The position numbers and the translations under genes are program-made. A stretch of DNA of 6,057 nt from assembly GCA_002436485.1 (NCBI GenBank), contig DJMK01000185.1:1-6057 (forward strand), given 5' to 3'. Under the pieces are notes generated by a model. The model saw only the letters and a list, made by a program, of their open reading frames with translations, did not search any database and had not been told where the DNA came from. This document shows, piece by piece, positions 5,324 to 6,057 of this stretch (position 1 is the stretch's first letter; the number at the start of each line of letters is the position of its first letter). The DNA comes from Proteobacteria bacterium UBA6492. Lineage in GTDB: Bacteria; Pseudomonadota; Gammaproteobacteria; UBA6429; Thiohalophilaceae.

Positions 5324-6057
5324 ATGAGTCGTTCACAGGAACTTTTCAAACAGGCCCAGCAATATATTCCCGGTGGTGTGAACTCACCGGTACGCGCATT
5401 CAAGGGGGTCGGTGGTGACCCGATCTTTTTTAAACGCGGTGAAGGTGCCTACCTGTTTGATGAAGACGACAGGCGTTATATTGATTACGTCGCATCCTGG
5501 GGCCCCATGATTGTTGGCCATTCACATCCCGAGGTGCTGGCAGCAGTTAAAGAGGTCATGGAGCGTGGACTCAGTTTCGGTGCGCCCACTGCCATTGAAA
5601 TTGAAATGGCAAAAAAGGTCTGCGAATTGATTCCTTCCATGGGACTGGTGCGCATGGTGAGTTCCGGTTCCGAAGCGACCATGAGTGCTATTCGCCTGGC
5701 GCGTGGTCATACCGGTCGTGACAAGATCGTAAAATTCGAAGGCTGTTATCATGGTCATGCAGACTCCCTGTTGGTCAAGGCCGGTTCCGGTGCGTTGACC
5801 CTTGGTGTGCCTACCTCGCCTGGCGTGCCGGCTGACCTGGCGCAACACACCCTGACGCTCGAATACAACAATATAGATAGTGTACGCGAGGCTTTTGCCA
5901 GCATGGGCGAACAGATCGCCTGTATTATCGTGGAGCCGGTTGCCGGTAACATGAACTGCATTCCACCGGTACCTGGATTCCTGCAAGGTCTGCGTGAAGT
6001 CTGCGATCAATACGCTAGCGTGTTGATCTTTGACGAGGTGATGACCGGTTTTCGTGT
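5324..6057 (+). CDS. hemL: Glutamate-1-semialdehyde 2,1-aminomutase HemL, partial at right edge
   Basis: PLP-dependent class III aminotransferase-like enzyme that converts glutamate-1-semialdehyde to 5-aminolevulinate in the C5 tetrapyrrole pathway. The reading frame is open to the window edge, about 244 codons of an expected 425-430. Visible landmarks are YIPGGVNSPVRAF near the N-terminus, WGPMIVGHSHP, the cofactor-phosphate segment SSGSEATMSAIRLAR, FEGCYHGHAD, IVEPVAGNMNC and FDEVMTGFRV. The PLP-binding lysine lies beyond the window. The start is well supported by the spaced AAAGGA and by homology to the HemL N-terminus (MSRSQELFKQA). It follows thiE by 63 bases, as in many gammaproteobacteria. 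Confidence 0.96.
   Translation, partial: MSRSQELFKQAQQYIPGGVNSPVRAFKGVGGDPIFFKRGEGAYLFDEDDRRYIDYVASWGPMIVGHSHPEVLAAVKEVMERGLSFGAPTAIEIEMAKKVCELIPSMGLVRMVSSGSEATMSAIRLARGHTGRDKIVKFEGCYHGHADSLLVKAGSGALTLGVPTSPGVPADLAQHTLTLEYNNIDSVREAFASMGEQIACIIVEPVAGNMNCIPPVPGFLQGLREVCDQYASVLIFDEVMTGFR

Noticed and set aside
5522..6010. 162-codon - strand ORF at the right end.
   Set aside because: It is antisense to hemL, whose protein motifs are unmistakable in the + frame, and its own translation has no family features.

Overview
The window looks like a piece of a gammaproteobacterial chromosome. The basis is the thiD-thiE-hemL order, which is familiar from that class (inference from general knowledge), and the style of the proteins. 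It carries seven substantial genes in three transcription blocks. Two genes run off the edges: an integron integrase at the left and hemL at the right.

Left block (1 to about 1040, + strand): the integron integrase has all five tyrosine-recombinase catalytic residues and the integrase-specific extra patch. Counting codons from base 1, the catalytic residues fall on exactly the IntI1 numbers (R146, H277, R280, H303, Y312), so base 1 lies near the true N-terminus. No in-frame ATG is present before the core. A 9-bp hairpin terminator follows the gene. In an ordinary integron, attI and the cassettes lie upstream of intI, so they would be left of this window and none are seen here.

Middle block (3100 down to 1114, - strand): a candidate 18-codon leader ORF, a glycerophosphodiester phosphodiesterase and a short FAD-dependent glycerol-3-phosphate dehydrogenase form a chain in which each ORF overlaps the next by ATGA. 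The two enzymes would turn glycerophosphodiesters from lipid turnover into glycerol-3-phosphate and then dihydroxyacetone phosphate (DHAP), with electrons passing to quinone. About 120 bp separate this block from the next, divergent one.

Right block (3223 to the end, + strand): a small class II aldolase/adducin-family protein, thiD, thiE and hemL. ThiD and ThiE make and use hydroxymethylpyrimidine pyrophosphate to form thiamine phosphate. HemL makes 5-aminolevulinate for haem. A perfect extended -10 box (TGATATAAT) lies so close to the thiD ATG that the transcript would have almost no leader. The aldolase may share this arrangement. No TPP riboswitch is convincing.

There are no tRNA or rRNA genes, CRISPR arrays, insertion sequences or convincing attC sites, and no gene-free stretch over 300 bases. 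I do not see a clear new multi-gene system. The points most worth a second look are the integrase 5' end, the ATGA-linked leader-phosphodiesterase-dehydrogenase chain, the truncated dehydrogenase, the aldolase with a changed catalytic acid, and the near-leaderless thiD.
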